Origin: Bog-473 sp036268485
Lineage (GTDB): Bacteria; Actinomycetota; Acidimicrobiia; Acidimicrobiales; RAAP-2
Reading direction: 5' to 3'
Length of the DNA: 64,000 nucleotides
NCBI GenBank assembly: GCA_036268485.1
Contig: DATAUC010000109.1
Span: 62,001-126,000, forward strand
Below are positions 15,171 to 23,314 of the stretch, in pieces. Below the pieces are notes generated by a model. The model was not told the origin of the DNA, did not search any database, and saw only the letters and a list, made by a program, of their open reading frames with translations. The translations under genes and the position numbers were made by a program. Within the stretch, counting starts at the first letter, position 1. Every line of letters begins with the position of its first letter.

Positions 15171-17351
15171 TCAGAGTTCGACCACCGCACTGATGGCATC
15201 GGGGTCGGTGGCGGAGCGGGCGGCCGAGAGCCGGTGCCGACCCGAGACTGCACGCCACGAGTGGCGGTCGGGATCACGGAGGGCCAGGCGGTCGATCGGC
15301 ACCGCCATCTCGGCCGTTGCCGCTGCGCCGGCGGGCACCTCGACCCGAGCAAAGCCGATGAGGCGTGACGGCGCTTGGGGATCGGGCAGGTCGGCGTAGA
15401 TCTGCACCACGTCGGCACCGTCCCGATCACCGGTGTTCCGCACCGTGACGGACGCGTTGATGAATCCATCGCCGACCGAGACGTCCAAGCTGGCGAGACT
15501 GAATGTCGTATACGAAAGACCGAATCCGAACGGGAAGGCGGGCACGGTCCCATTGCGGGCCAGGTACCACCACCCGTGCCAGCGGTCGTAGCGGAACGAG
15601 GTGGCGTCGCGCTCAAAGGCCGGCAGGTCGGCCTCGTCGGCGGGGACGCTGAAGGGCAGGCGAGCGGACGGATTGACGGCGCCCAGCAGGACATCGGCCA
15701 ACCCCGGACCGGCCTCGGCCCCCCCGTACCAGGCCTGCACTACGGCGGGAACGGCCTCGATCCACTCAGTGGCCACGACACAGCTTCCGGCCTGAATGGC
15801 TACGACCGTGCGAGGGTTGGCGCCGGCGACGGCCCGGATGAGCTCCACGTCGCTCGGATGGAGGCGGAGCGACTGGCGGTCGCCGCCGACCGAGAAGCCA
15901 CGCGGTCGCTCCTCTAGGCGCGGTGGCGTCTCGGTCAGGGGTTGCGCCGCCGTCCATGTGGCGAAGCGCTCGACCACGTCGGGCTCATCGGCGGGCGGAA
16001 AGAGGGCACCGAGCGAGGCATCGGTCTCACCGATGTACTCACCCTCATCCCGGTAGGTGTAGCCCACGACGACCACGGCGACATCGGCGGTGGCGGCCAC
16101 GGAGGCGGCGCGCACCAGGTCGTCCCCCTCGTCATAGGCGACGTCATGGACAGCGGCCCGAAGCCCGGCCAGGACGGTGTGACACTCGAGATCCCAGACG
16201 TCGCTGGAGCCGCCGTCGCCGAGGTTGATGCAGTCCCCAAGCTGACCGAACACCGCGACTCGAGCGGTCGGCGCAAACGGGAGCACCGGGAAACCGTCCA
16301 CGGACTCGTTGCGCAGGAGGACGACCGAACGGGCAGCCACTTCCCGGGCCAGGTGCCGGTGCTCCGCCGATCCGAGGACATCGGCAGACGTCGGGGCGGC
16401 CAGCACATCGTCGAAGCGGAGGAGCGTGGCCACCAGCCGCGCCACGGCGCCATCGACGTCGGCCCAGGAAGCCTCGCCGCGCTGGAGGGCACCAGCGAGG
16501 TGCTGAGCGCGGATCATGCGGTAGGGCATCTCAATATCGAGACCGGCGCCCAGAGAGGCAGCGGCGTCGCGGAGTCCGAAGATCCAGTCGCTGATGACAA
16601 AACCCTTGAAGCCCCACTCGTGGCGGAGGACCTCGGTGAGCAGCGATCGATTCTGGCCGGCCCATGCACCGTTGACGCTGTTGTAGGCCGACATCACCGA
16701 AGCGACACCTTCGTCGACGATCCGCTTGAAATGCGGGAGATACACCTCGTGCAGCGCAACCTCGTCGACTTCGATGTCGACGCTGAACCGGGCGTTCTCC
16801 ATCGAATTGCAGGCGAAGTGCTTCACGCAGGCCATCACGTGACGTTGCAGCCCCCGGGTAAGGGCGGCACCGAGCTCCCCCACATGGTGAGGATCCTCCC
16901 CGTAGGATTCCTGGGCCCGACCCCAGGCCGGATGACGCAACAGGTTCACACACACCGCGCCAGTGAGATTGGCGCCGATGGCCCGCAGTTCCTGGCCGAC
17001 GGCCTCGCCGATCCGCTCTTCCAGCTGCGGGTCCCAGGTGGCGCCGCGGGCCATCGACACCGGAAACGCGGTGGCGTTGCCGACGACGGCCCCGCGGGGC
17101 CCATCGCTGAACCGGATGCCCGGCAGCCCCACCCGCTCGACCTGGCCGGCCACAAAGGGTGCCTTGTGGTAGCCGCCCGTTCCGAGATACTTCAGCCCGG
17201 CCCAGGTCGGGGCGTCGCCATCGAGGCACCACAGCTTCTCAACAGCGGTGAGGGTGGCCACGAGCGTCCGCGCCGCCTCCTCGGGTGTCGATCCCGCCGC
17301 CACAGCCCGGCGGGCATGGTCGAAGGTCAGGGCAGGTAGCTGGTCAGTCAT
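15171..17351 (-). CDS. Glycoside hydrolase family 3 beta-glycosidase
   Basis: 726 residues. Order: (beta/alpha)8 barrel domain with SDGPRGAVVG, KHFACNSMENARFSVDIEVD (the KHF loop) and catalytic nucleophile Asp in GFVISDWIFGLRDAAA; then the alpha/beta sandwich with VLLRNE and VAVFGQLGD; then a C-terminal fibronectin-III-like domain (FGFGLSYTTFSLASLDVSVG). No signal peptide, so cytoplasmic. Start ATG at 17349-17351 has GGAG six bases upstream. Length and architecture match intracellular beta-glucosidases; it may deglycosylate plant-derived glycosides, freeing aglycones for the neighbouring catabolic genes (inference). Confidence 0.92.
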   Translation of the reverse strand: MTDQLPALTFDHARRAVAAGSTPEEAARTLVATLTAVEKLWCLDGDAPTWAGLKYLGTGGYHKAPFVAGQVERVGLPGIRFSDGPRGAVVGNATAFPVSMARGATWDPQLEERIGEAVGQELRAIGANLTGAVCVNLLRHPAWGRAQESYGEDPHHVGELGAALTRGLQRHVMACVKHFACNSMENARFSVDIEVDEVALHEVYLPHFKRIVDEGVASVMSAYNSVNGAWAGQNRSLLTEVLRHEWGFKGFVISDWIFGLRDAAASLGAGLDIEMPYRMIRAQHLAGALQRGEASWADVDGAVARLVATLLRFDDVLAAPTSADVLGSAEHRHLAREVAARSVVLLRNESVDGFPVLPFAPTARVAVFGQLGDCINLGDGGSSDVWDLECHTVLAGLRAAVHDVAYDEGDDLVRAASVAATADVAVVVVGYTYRDEGEYIGETDASLGALFPPADEPDVVERFATWTAAQPLTETPPRLEERPRGFSVGGDRQSLRLHPSDVELIRAVAGANPRTVVAIQAGSCVVATEWIEAVPAVVQAWYGGAEAGPGLADVLLGAVNPSARLPFSVPADEADLPAFERDATSFRYDRWHGWWYLARNGTVPAFPFGFGLSYTTFSLASLDVSVGDGFINASVTVRNTGDRDGADVVQIYADLPDPQAPSRLIGFARVEVPAGAAATAEMAVPIDRLALRDPDRHSWRAVSGRHRLSAARSATDPDAISAVVEL

Positions 17352-17514
17352 TCGGGCTCCATGAGAACAGGGGCCGCCGGTCATCTCCCCTGCGGGGCCT
17401 GGCGCGTCCAACACCCTGGTGTTCCGTCCGAGCCGGTGTCAATCGCGAGCGCTCAGCTCGCTTGCCATACTTGCACCCAGTGTCCCAATCGGTACCGACA
17501 GGAAGGGCCTTCGA

Positions 17515-17928
17515 ATGATCGCAACCAGCTATCCGCTCATCAACGTCTTTTGGACCATGCTCGAATTCTTCGCCTTTTTCCTGTGGATTTGGCTCGCCAT
17601 CTCGGTGTTCTCCGACATCTTTCGCAGTCACGACATGGGTGGGGCGGCCAAGATGCTGTGGGTCGTCTTTGTCGTCCTCTTCCCCTACATCGGAGTCTTT
17701 GCGTACCTCATCTTCCGAGGCGGATCGATGCACGAACGGGCGGCCACCCAGGCCACCCTGCAACGCCATGCCTTTGCTCAGTACATGACGCATGCCGGAG
17801 GGTCGAGTACGGCGGATCAACTGCACAAGTTGGCCGACCTGCATGACCGGGGCTTCCTCACGGACGAGGAGTTTCAATCCGAGAAGCAAAGGCTGCTCAC
17901 CGACAGCACGACCTCCTCGCCGAGTTGA
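17515..17928 (+). CDS. Small membrane protein: PLDc_N-like plus SHOCT domain
   Basis: 137 residues. Two hydrophobic helices, NVFWTMLEFFAFFLWIWLAI and AKMLWVVFVVLFPYIGVFAY, with the HDMGGAAKMLWVV linker common to cardiolipin-synthase N-terminal-like (PLDc_N) proteins. The C-terminus, QLHKLADLHDRGFLTDEEFQ, is the short SHOCT helix pair. Start ATG at 17515 is preceded by GGAAGGG (17501-17507). Such proteins are widespread in actinobacteria as envelope-associated small proteins of unknown function. It stands alone opposite the GH3 gene. Confidence 0.82.
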   Translation: MIATSYPLINVFWTMLEFFAFFLWIWLAISVFSDIFRSHDMGGAAKMLWVVFVVLFPYIGVFAYLIFRGGSMHERAATQATLQRHAFAQYMTHAGGSSTADQLHKLADLHDRGFLTDEEFQSEKQRLLTDSTTSSPS

Positions 17929-17952
17929 GCCGGGTCGGCGCTGGGAGGGCCC

Positions 17953-18085
17953 GTGCCTGAAGCACAGGAACATTGGGATTCGCTGGAACGCCTGACCTTC
18001 TTTTCCGACGTGGGCTTTGGCGCTGTGGTTCCTGGGCCCGATCGCCGCTCGTCTGGTGATCAAACTCCGGGAAATCGCTCCGTAA
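17953..18085 (+). pseudogene. Possible remnant of a small membrane-protein gene (one frameshift)
   Basis: From GTG at 17953 the frame reads a start resembling TMEM175/DUF1211 proteins (DSLERLTFFSDVGF) and then loses sense. Removing one G near 18018-18020 continues as ALWFLGPIAARLVIKLREIAP and stops at TAA 18083-18085. The two halves join into one membrane-like peptide of only about 43 residues, so it is either decayed or a small gene with an indel. Its 3' end overlaps the convergent HAD gene. Low confidence. Confidence 0.3.
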
Positions 18086-18740
18086 GTGAACTGAGTACGT
18101 GATCGGCACCAGCCTCTGAGAGGTCGGTCACCGAGAACTTGCCGGAAGCCACGCCCACGGAGATGGCACCGGCCTTGCTGGCTGCGTCAATGTCGCGCGG
18201 TGTGTCCCCCACCACGAACACCTGCCCCGGCGTCAGCTGAGCGTGCAAGCGGCTGGCCTTCTCAATGGCGATGCCGGTGAGTTCGGCCCGATCGGGAGAA
18301 TCCGACCCGTAGGCGCCGAACAGGAAGTAGCGATTGAGATTGGCCGGTATGAGCTTGGTGCGCGCCGCTCCCTCCATCGCTCCCGACACCAAACCCAGAA
18401 GGACCCCGGCCTCGCTGAGTCGGGCCAGACAGGCATCTGCTCCGGGCAGCACTCGGTACCCCTCTGACACCACGATGTCCTCGGACAGATTGAGCAGATA
18501 CCGGGCGTAGACGCGATCGATCTCTTCGTCGGTCGGGTCTCGATCCAACACCGCCTTGAAGGTTTCCCGGGCCACCTCGGGGTCCGTTTCGCCGGCCGAC
18601 GTGTGTGCACCGATATCGGCCGGAATGCCGTAAAGCTTCTCGAAGGCCGCCCTCCAACTTCGGGCTCCGGAGCCTCCGGTGTGCACCAGCGTCTCATCCA
18701 CATCGAAGAGAACAACTACCGGTTTCGATATCTCGCTCAT
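18060..18740 (-). CDS. HAD-superfamily phosphatase, phosphoglycolate-phosphatase-like
   Basis: 226 residues. Seen: motif I VVLFDVDETLVHTGG (Asp nucleophile and DxDxT), a helical cap (residues about 20-90), motif II Ser in LLGLVSGAME, a Lys in the motif III region, and motif IV FVVGDTPRDIDAA. This is a complete HAD IA-type hydrolase, cytoplasmic and Mg2+-dependent. Start ATG at 18738-18740 has AAGGGGG about eight bases upstream; the frame is open further but unsupported. Substrate cannot be chosen by sequence alone. Confidence 0.87.
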   Translation of the reverse strand: MSEISKPVVVLFDVDETLVHTGGSGARSWRAAFEKLYGIPADIGAHTSAGETDPEVARETFKAVLDRDPTDEEIDRVYARYLLNLSEDIVVSEGYRVLPGADACLARLSEAGVLLGLVSGAMEGAARTKLIPANLNRYFLFGAYGSDSPDRAELTGIAIEKASRLHAQLTPGQVFVVGDTPRDIDAASKAGAISVGVASGKFSVTDLSEAGADHVLSSLTERFPGV

Positions 18741-18900
18741 GCAGTGCCCCCTTGCGGATTGGAGAGTGTCGCTATCCAATTCTAGAGGGACATAACACTG
18801 CGCATATACCTGGACGGTCGCCGCGACGAGAGGGAGACGAACGCGTGACACGAAAGCACGGGGTCGCACGCGACGGCCGTGATGTTCGGCAAGACACCTA

Positions 18901-18915
18901 GTATCCAATTGATAC
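18901..18915. promoter_or_regulatory. Inverted repeat upstream of the FMN reductase gene
   Basis: GTATC-caatt-GATAC is a perfect 5-5-5 repeat. The same TATCCAATT string occurs at 18773-18781, upstream of the divergent HAD gene. The pair could be two copies of one regulator site serving both directions. No regulator gene is adjacent. Confidence 0.3.
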
Positions 18916-18937
18916 CCAAGGAAACGTGAGGACCATC

Positions 18938-19525
18938 GTGAGCCCCGCCAAACTCGCCATGATCATCGGCTCTACCCGTCCACAGCGCTTCGCCGACAAA
19001 CCGGCCGAGTGGCTGATCGGACAAGCCGCGCAGCGTGATGACCTCACCCTCGACACCCTCGATCTGCGTGACTTCGACCTGCCCTTCTTCGCCGAGGCCT
19101 CCACCAACTTGCACACACCCAGCGTCGATCCGAAGGTGATCGCCTGGCAGGACGCCATTCGTCCCTACGACGGCTACATCTTCATCGTGGCCGAGTACAA
19201 CCACTCCATCACCGGGGCCCTGAAGAACGCACTGGACCAGGCCTACAAGGAGTGGGTACGCAAGCCATTCTCAGCCTTGGGATACGGAAGCATGGGAGGT
19301 GCTCGTGCCGTCGAGCACCTCCGTGGCATCGGTGTCGAGCTTCAGATGGTGTCCTCGAAATTCGGCGCGCATATCGGCGGCAGCGACATGTTCAAAGTCC
19401 ACCCATTCGGGGGTGGCGCGCCGATCAGCGACATTGAAGAGGCCATCAAGCCTTCGGTCGATGCGATGTTCGACGACCTCGTCTGGTGGGCCACCATGCT
19501 GCGCGCGGCCCGTACCGCCAGTTAG
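18938..19525 (+). CDS. NADPH-dependent FMN reductase (flavodoxin-like fold)
   Basis: 195 residues. Seen: the N-terminal FMN phosphate loop MIIGSTRPQRFADKPAEW, the WQDAIRPYDGYIFIVAEYNH strand typical of the chromate-reductase/azoreductase-like group, and NHSITGALKNALDQAYKEW. It would reduce FMN or quinones using NADPH. Start is either GTG at 18938, with GAGG six bases before it, or GTG at 18926; I prefer the first. It stands opposite the HAD gene and could supply reduced flavin to nearby monooxygenases, but nothing proves the link. Confidence 0.85.
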   Translation: MSPAKLAMIIGSTRPQRFADKPAEWLIGQAAQRDDLTLDTLDLRDFDLPFFAEASTNLHTPSVDPKVIAWQDAIRPYDGYIFIVAEYNHSITGALKNALDQAYKEWVRKPFSALGYGSMGGARAVEHLRGIGVELQMVSSKFGAHIGGSDMFKVHPFGGGAPISDIEEAIKPSVDAMFDDLVWWATMLRAARTAS

Positions 19526-19539
19526 GCCTGTCGCTGGTC

Positions 19540-20370
19540 TTAAATCTCACCCAACGCGGCGGCCAGTGGTTCGAGGACGCCCGGATCCAGCGGCGGAGGC
19601 AGACGGACAATGCCAAGTTCGACGCCGGCCTCAGCCAGGGATGCGGCCTGCGCAGCCGTCGCCTTGACGTCCCCCAAATAGTGGACATGGCTGGAAAGAA
19701 GGATCTCCTTGGGGTCACGCCCAAGGTCCGCGCAATGTTCGTGGAGGATGTCACGCTTGCGAGCGAATTCCTCTGGCGTGCCACCCACGAAGTTCCAGTG
19801 CTGGGCGAACCGGGCGGCTGTCCGGAGCGTCCTCTTTTCACCGCTTCCCCCGATGCAGAGTGGTGGGTGGGGATGCTGCAGCGGCTTAGGTTCATTGCGC
19901 GCGTCGGCGAGTTGGTAGTACCGACCCGTGAAGGTTGTCGTCTCCTGGCTGAGGAGTCCGATCAGAATCTCACACGCTTCCTCGAAACGGTCACTGCGCT
20001 GGCCCGGTGAGCCGAGTTCGATTCCGTAGGCCCCCGACTCCTTCTCGTTCCAGCCCGCCCCGACGCCAAGCTCCAACCGGCCACCAGAAACGATGTCGAG
20101 CGTGGCCGCCATGTTGGCCAAGACCGCCGGATGCCGATAGTGGATACCGGTCACCAGGGTTCCCAGCCGCACTCGGGTGGTCGCCTGCGCCAACGCCGTC
20201 AGGGTGATCCAGCCCTCCATGCACGGGCCGGTGCTGTCGGAGAAGATCGGATAGAAGTGATCGAAGGTCCAGCCCGACTCGAAGAGCTCGATGTCGTCGG
20301 CAGCCTTCCAGACGGCCAGCATGTCGGGCCACGTCGTCTCTTGGGGCGAGGTTTTGAAAGCAAAGCGCAT
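19540..20370 (-). CDS. LLM-class oxidoreductase, F420-dependent type (TIGR03560-like)
   Basis: 276 residues, luciferase-like TIM-barrel fold. Seen: N-terminal MRFAFKTSPQETTW, DHFYPIFSD, then VRLGTLVTGIHYRHPAVLAN and GRLELGVGAGWNEKE, signature stretches of F420-using LLM proteins. In this group F420H2 reduces or oxidises carbonyl, imine or nitro groups; the substrate is unknown. Start ATG at 20368-20370 lies six bases after TAGCGT on this strand, a clear leaderless start. It converges with the FMN reductase gene and supports an actinobacterial, F420-making host. Confidence 0.88.
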   Translation of the reverse strand: MRFAFKTSPQETTWPDMLAVWKAADDIELFESGWTFDHFYPIFSDSTGPCMEGWITLTALAQATTRVRLGTLVTGIHYRHPAVLANMAATLDIVSGGRLELGVGAGWNEKESGAYGIELGSPGQRSDRFEEACEILIGLLSQETTTFTGRYYQLADARNEPKPLQHPHPPLCIGGSGEKRTLRTAARFAQHWNFVGGTPEEFARKRDILHEHCADLGRDPKEILLSSHVHYLGDVKATAAQAASLAEAGVELGIVRLPPPLDPGVLEPLAAALGEI

Positions 20371-20529
20371 GGGTCCACGCTATGTCGGGCGGTGGCCGGC
20401 CGTACCGCAAGCTGGAGTTCGTACATCACGGAACGAGAAAACGGACCAAAGACTGGGCGTGTGCGCTGGCCCGCATCGAGGGTAGCGTGCCCGAGAGCAG
20501 TGACCGATGACAGCGCAGGTCCATTCACG

Positions 20530-20949
20530 ATGCACCAGACTCACCCCGACTACACGACGAAGGACAGTCCCTGGCCCGTGGCGCGGACGGTGGCCCGACT
20601 CAGTGCTCTGATTGCTGAACTCGGCATGACGATCTTTGCCACCATCGACCAGCGTGCCGCCGCCCAGAGCGTGGGCCAGGAACTGCGCGAGACCGTTCTC
20701 ATCATTTTCGGCAACCCGGCGGCTGGCACGCCCGTCATGGACGTGGCTCCCCTAGCCGGGCTGGATCTTCCCCTGAAGCTGCTCATCTGGGATGACGATG
20801 GCCGCACCCGCGTGTCGTACCTCGCACCTACAGCGCTGGCGGACCGCTATTCGTTGCCCCCCTCTCTCGCTGTACCACTGGCCGGAATCGACCAGCTCAC
20901 TGAGGGCGCCTTGAAGGAACAACCCCCACCTATAGGCGCAGGCTGCTGA
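20530..20949 (+). CDS. DUF302 domain protein
   Basis: 139 residues. The core (ARTVARLSALIAELGMTIFA, IDQRAAAQSVGQELRETVLIIFGNPAAGTPVM, LPLKLLIWDDDGRTRVSYLAP) is the DUF302 fold (TTHA1732-like), a small alpha/beta protein of unknown role sometimes near redox or metal genes. Start ATG at 20530 is a choice; GTG 27 bases earlier is possible. Its 3' end overlaps the convergent hydrolase gene by 20 bases, so the two stops lie inside each other. Confidence 0.83.
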   Translation: MHQTHPDYTTKDSPWPVARTVARLSALIAELGMTIFATIDQRAAAQSVGQELRETVLIIFGNPAAGTPVMDVAPLAGLDLPLKLLIWDDDGRTRVSYLAPTALADRYSLPPSLAVPLAGIDQLTEGALKEQPPPIGAGC

Positions 20950-21508
20950 CCCAGTCGGCTACGACGGCGGCCGCTTCGCCCTCACCGTTGCGCAGGCCGT
21001 GGTCACCATTGATGAAGGCCAAGGCGACCGGACCGGGAATGGTGGCGGTCTCCTGCTCCAGTTCGTCCGGCGTGGCAAACGCATCGCGACGTCCGGACAC
21101 GAAGAGGCAGGGCACTTTCAGGTCAGGAAAGTGGCCCGTCCGCAACTGATCCGGCTTGCCTGGCGGGTGGAGCGGGTAGCTGACCAGGACCAGTGCCCTC
21201 GCCCCGAGCCCCTCAGCTACGGCCATGGAGCACATGCGGCCACCGAATGATCGACCACCGACAGCGATCCGGCCGACCGTCACACCGAGTCGGGCGGCCA
21301 TGTCCTCGGCGGCTTGGCGCACGGTGGCGATGCACAGGGCCGGAGGATCGGTCCGCCGCTTGCCGGCGGCCTGTCCGGGAAACTCGACCCGATCCACCGG
21401 AATTCCCTTGGCCACCAGCGCATCGTCGATGGCCACCAATCCAGATTGCCCCCGCCCGCCACCCGCTCCCGGAGTGATGACCAATCCTGAGGGTTGCTTC
21501 TTGGGCAT
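20930..21508 (-). CDS. Small alpha/beta hydrolase, KANL3/Tex30-like
   Basis: 192 residues, a compact alpha/beta hydrolase. Seen: GLVITPGAGGGRGQSGL (oxyanion loop), nucleophile elbow GGRSFGGR near residue 88, Asp in SGRRDAFATPDELE, and His in FINGDHGLRNGEGE. This matches the short KANL3/Tex30 group, whose substrates are not known. The first ATG at 21508 gives the family length. It is convergent with DUF302 and not evidently part of an operon with the broken TetR gene 47 bases upstream. Confidence 0.85.
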   Translation of the reverse strand: MPKKQPSGLVITPGAGGGRGQSGLVAIDDALVAKGIPVDRVEFPGQAAGKRRTDPPALCIATVRQAAEDMAARLGVTVGRIAVGGRSFGGRMCSMAVAEGLGARALVLVSYPLHPPGKPDQLRTGHFPDLKVPCLFVSGRRDAFATPDELEQETATIPGPVALAFINGDHGLRNGEGEAAAVVADWVSSLRL

Positions 21509-21555
21509 GGTGTCAATAATGGCCGATACGACACGACCGGCGACGTGATCGTTCC

Positions 21556-22231
21556 TTAGCGGAGGCCAGCATCGACGAGCGCGCCGCTAAGGATCCATCG
21601 GCACGTTGTCACCGTCACCTCGAGCGCCGCGTCGGCGTCGAGTTGGGTTCCACCGGTGAGGCTGATCATGGCTTCAGTGCCGACCGCACTACAGAATGCA
21701 GCGACAAGCCGCTCCATTGCTCGTCGGTGAGCTTGCCCTCGAGAGGCGCCAGGGCGTGGCGCGCCTGCATGGTGCGCCGCCCCATGCGCACCGGCACTCG
21801 ATCCTCTGGCGCGAGCTGCTGTTGGGCGAACCACGTGTCTAAGCCAGAACGTGCGGCCAGGCGCACTGGTGCCTGGTTCTGCAGCATTCTCGAACTGAGC
21901 GAGCGAGTGCCTCGACCCGGTCATGGACGATGTCGCCGGCGGCGTCAATGTCGGCCAATACCTCTTCCACATAGGTGAGGTAGTTGAAGGCGTGGTTCGA
22001 GGCTTCCTGTATGAGGAGATCGACCGAAGGGAAGTATCGATAGGCCGTCGCCACTGAAACCTGCGCTCGCTCGGCGGCCCCGGGGACGGTGATCAGGTGC
22101 CCGTCGCTCACCAACTCCACGGCGGCATCGAGGATGGCCTTGCGGGTGCGGGCCTCATTCGGATCCTCTTCAAGTTGGGCCTGCACGAAGACCCCATCAG
22201 CCATCGGCGCGTGCTGGCGGTGCTGACCCAC
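21556..22231 (-). pseudogene. TetR-family regulator gene interrupted by two frameshifts
   Basis: The N-terminal frame (22231 down to about 21890) carries a normal TetR HTH (ARTRKAILDAAVELV and VPGAAERAQVSVATAYRYF). It then derails; the sequence continues in a second frame from MLQNQAPVRL (to about 21720) and in a third from MERLVAAFCSAVG to the stop at 21556. Both breaks are repaired by adding one A before an AATG (GAGAATG and GAGCAATG), after which the protein is continuous and of normal length. Either a decayed gene or two homopolymer errors in the assembly. The start is GTG 22231 or ATG 22204. It diverges from the HSL-type esterase. Confidence 0.75.
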
Positions 22232-22234
22232 CTC

Positions 22235-22305
22235 ACCAGGCGTCCTGGTTTAGCAGCCTCAGCCAGGCCGATACGCTGACTACCAGGCCAATCATCACGA
22301 TTGGC
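22235..22305. promoter_or_regulatory. Two inverted repeats between the broken TetR gene and the esterase
   Basis: ACCAGG-cgt-CCTGGT (22235-22249) lies at the TetR side and GCCAATC-atcac-GATTGGC (22287-22305) at the esterase side; both are perfect. They look like operators for a divergent TetR. If that TetR is dead, the esterase may be derepressed. Confidence 0.45.
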
Positions 22306-22320
22306 TGCGAGGGGGATCAC

Positions 22321-23271
22321 GTGTCGAAGAAGCCGATGGCACAACCGATGCGTGCGCTGTTGGGCACGATTGGCGCACTGGGCAAGCTCAATATCGGGCC
22401 CAGCGTGGAGTCGATCTTGGCCAAGCCCCACGCGGAACGGATCGCCAACAAGAACCCGGGCTTCATGACGCGCAAGGTCACGGCGACGATCCACATCGAG
22501 GACGTTCAGGTTGAAGGCCGCGGTGGCCCGATCCACGCTCGCGTCTACACGCGTCCCGACACCGCCCCGGGGGCGCCCGGCTACCTGTTTATACATGGTG
22601 GCGGATTCGCCGCCGGTGGGGTTGAGTTCTGCGACCACGTGTGCCGGGAACTGGCAGACCGTAGCGGTTTCGTCGTCGTTGGCCTGTCGTACCGGCTGGC
22701 TCCTGAGCATCCCTTCCCAGCCGGGATCGAGGACTGCCAAGACGTCCTGACCTGGATGTCGAAGGAAGCCCCGGGTGGACTCGACCCCGAACGCATTGCG
22801 GTCGGCGGGGAAAGCGCCGGTGGCAACTTCACCTCGCTGCTCGCGCTCTGGAGCCGCGACAACAATGGACCGCGTATCGCCCATCACGCGCCCATCTACC
22901 CGCTCACCGACTTCACCACGAGCCACATTGACTGGAGCGAGGGCAACGCCGGCAATCCGGGGGTCACGCAGAAGATCGCTGAGACCATGGTCCGCGTGTA
23001 CTGCACGGACATCGACTCAGCCGACCCGCTGGTCAGTCCCGACTTCGCCGATCACAAGGACCTGCCGCCGGCGCTCGTCGTCACCTGCGAGTACGACCTC
23101 CTGCGGAATGAGGGCGTGGCGCTCGCCACCTCCTACCAAGCAGCGGGCGTCGACGTGAAGCACGCCCACATGGACGACATGCCGCACGGCTACCTACTCA
23201 TGACGCGACTGACCAAACGGTCTTACGAAACCATGGACCTCATGATCGCCGAGGCCAAGCGGTACCTCTGA
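22321..23271 (+). CDS. Hormone-sensitive-lipase-family esterase
   Basis: 316 residues. Seen: oxyanion motif LFIHGGGFAAGG (about residues 88-99), nucleophile GGESAGGNF (about 161-168), Asp in YDLLRNEGVALA (about 259) and His in MPHGYLLM (about 290). These are the hallmarks of the HSL/bacterial esterase group, with activity on short acyl or bulky (for example steroid or terpenoid) esters. Start GTG at 22321 follows GAGGGGG. It sits next to crotonase and acyl-CoA ligase genes and may release alcohol or acid parts for them. Confidence 0.88.
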   Translation: MSKKPMAQPMRALLGTIGALGKLNIGPSVESILAKPHAERIANKNPGFMTRKVTATIHIEDVQVEGRGGPIHARVYTRPDTAPGAPGYLFIHGGGFAAGGVEFCDHVCRELADRSGFVVVGLSYRLAPEHPFPAGIEDCQDVLTWMSKEAPGGLDPERIAVGGESAGGNFTSLLALWSRDNNGPRIAHHAPIYPLTDFTTSHIDWSEGNAGNPGVTQKIAETMVRVYCTDIDSADPLVSPDFADHKDLPPALVVTCEYDLLRNEGVALATSYQAAGVDVKHAHMDDMPHGYLLMTRLTKRSYETMDLMIAEAKRYL

Positions 23272-23314
23272 CGTGCACAACGCAGCATCGAACATGTCGC
23301 CATCGTGCCGAGCC

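Noticed and set aside
15942..17339. 465-codon plus-strand frame
   Set aside because: Complementary to the GH3 gene and without domain signals.
17344..18063. 239-codon minus-strand frame
   Set aside because: Opposite the PLDc_N/SHOCT gene and without motifs; the opposite gene has a ribosome-binding site.
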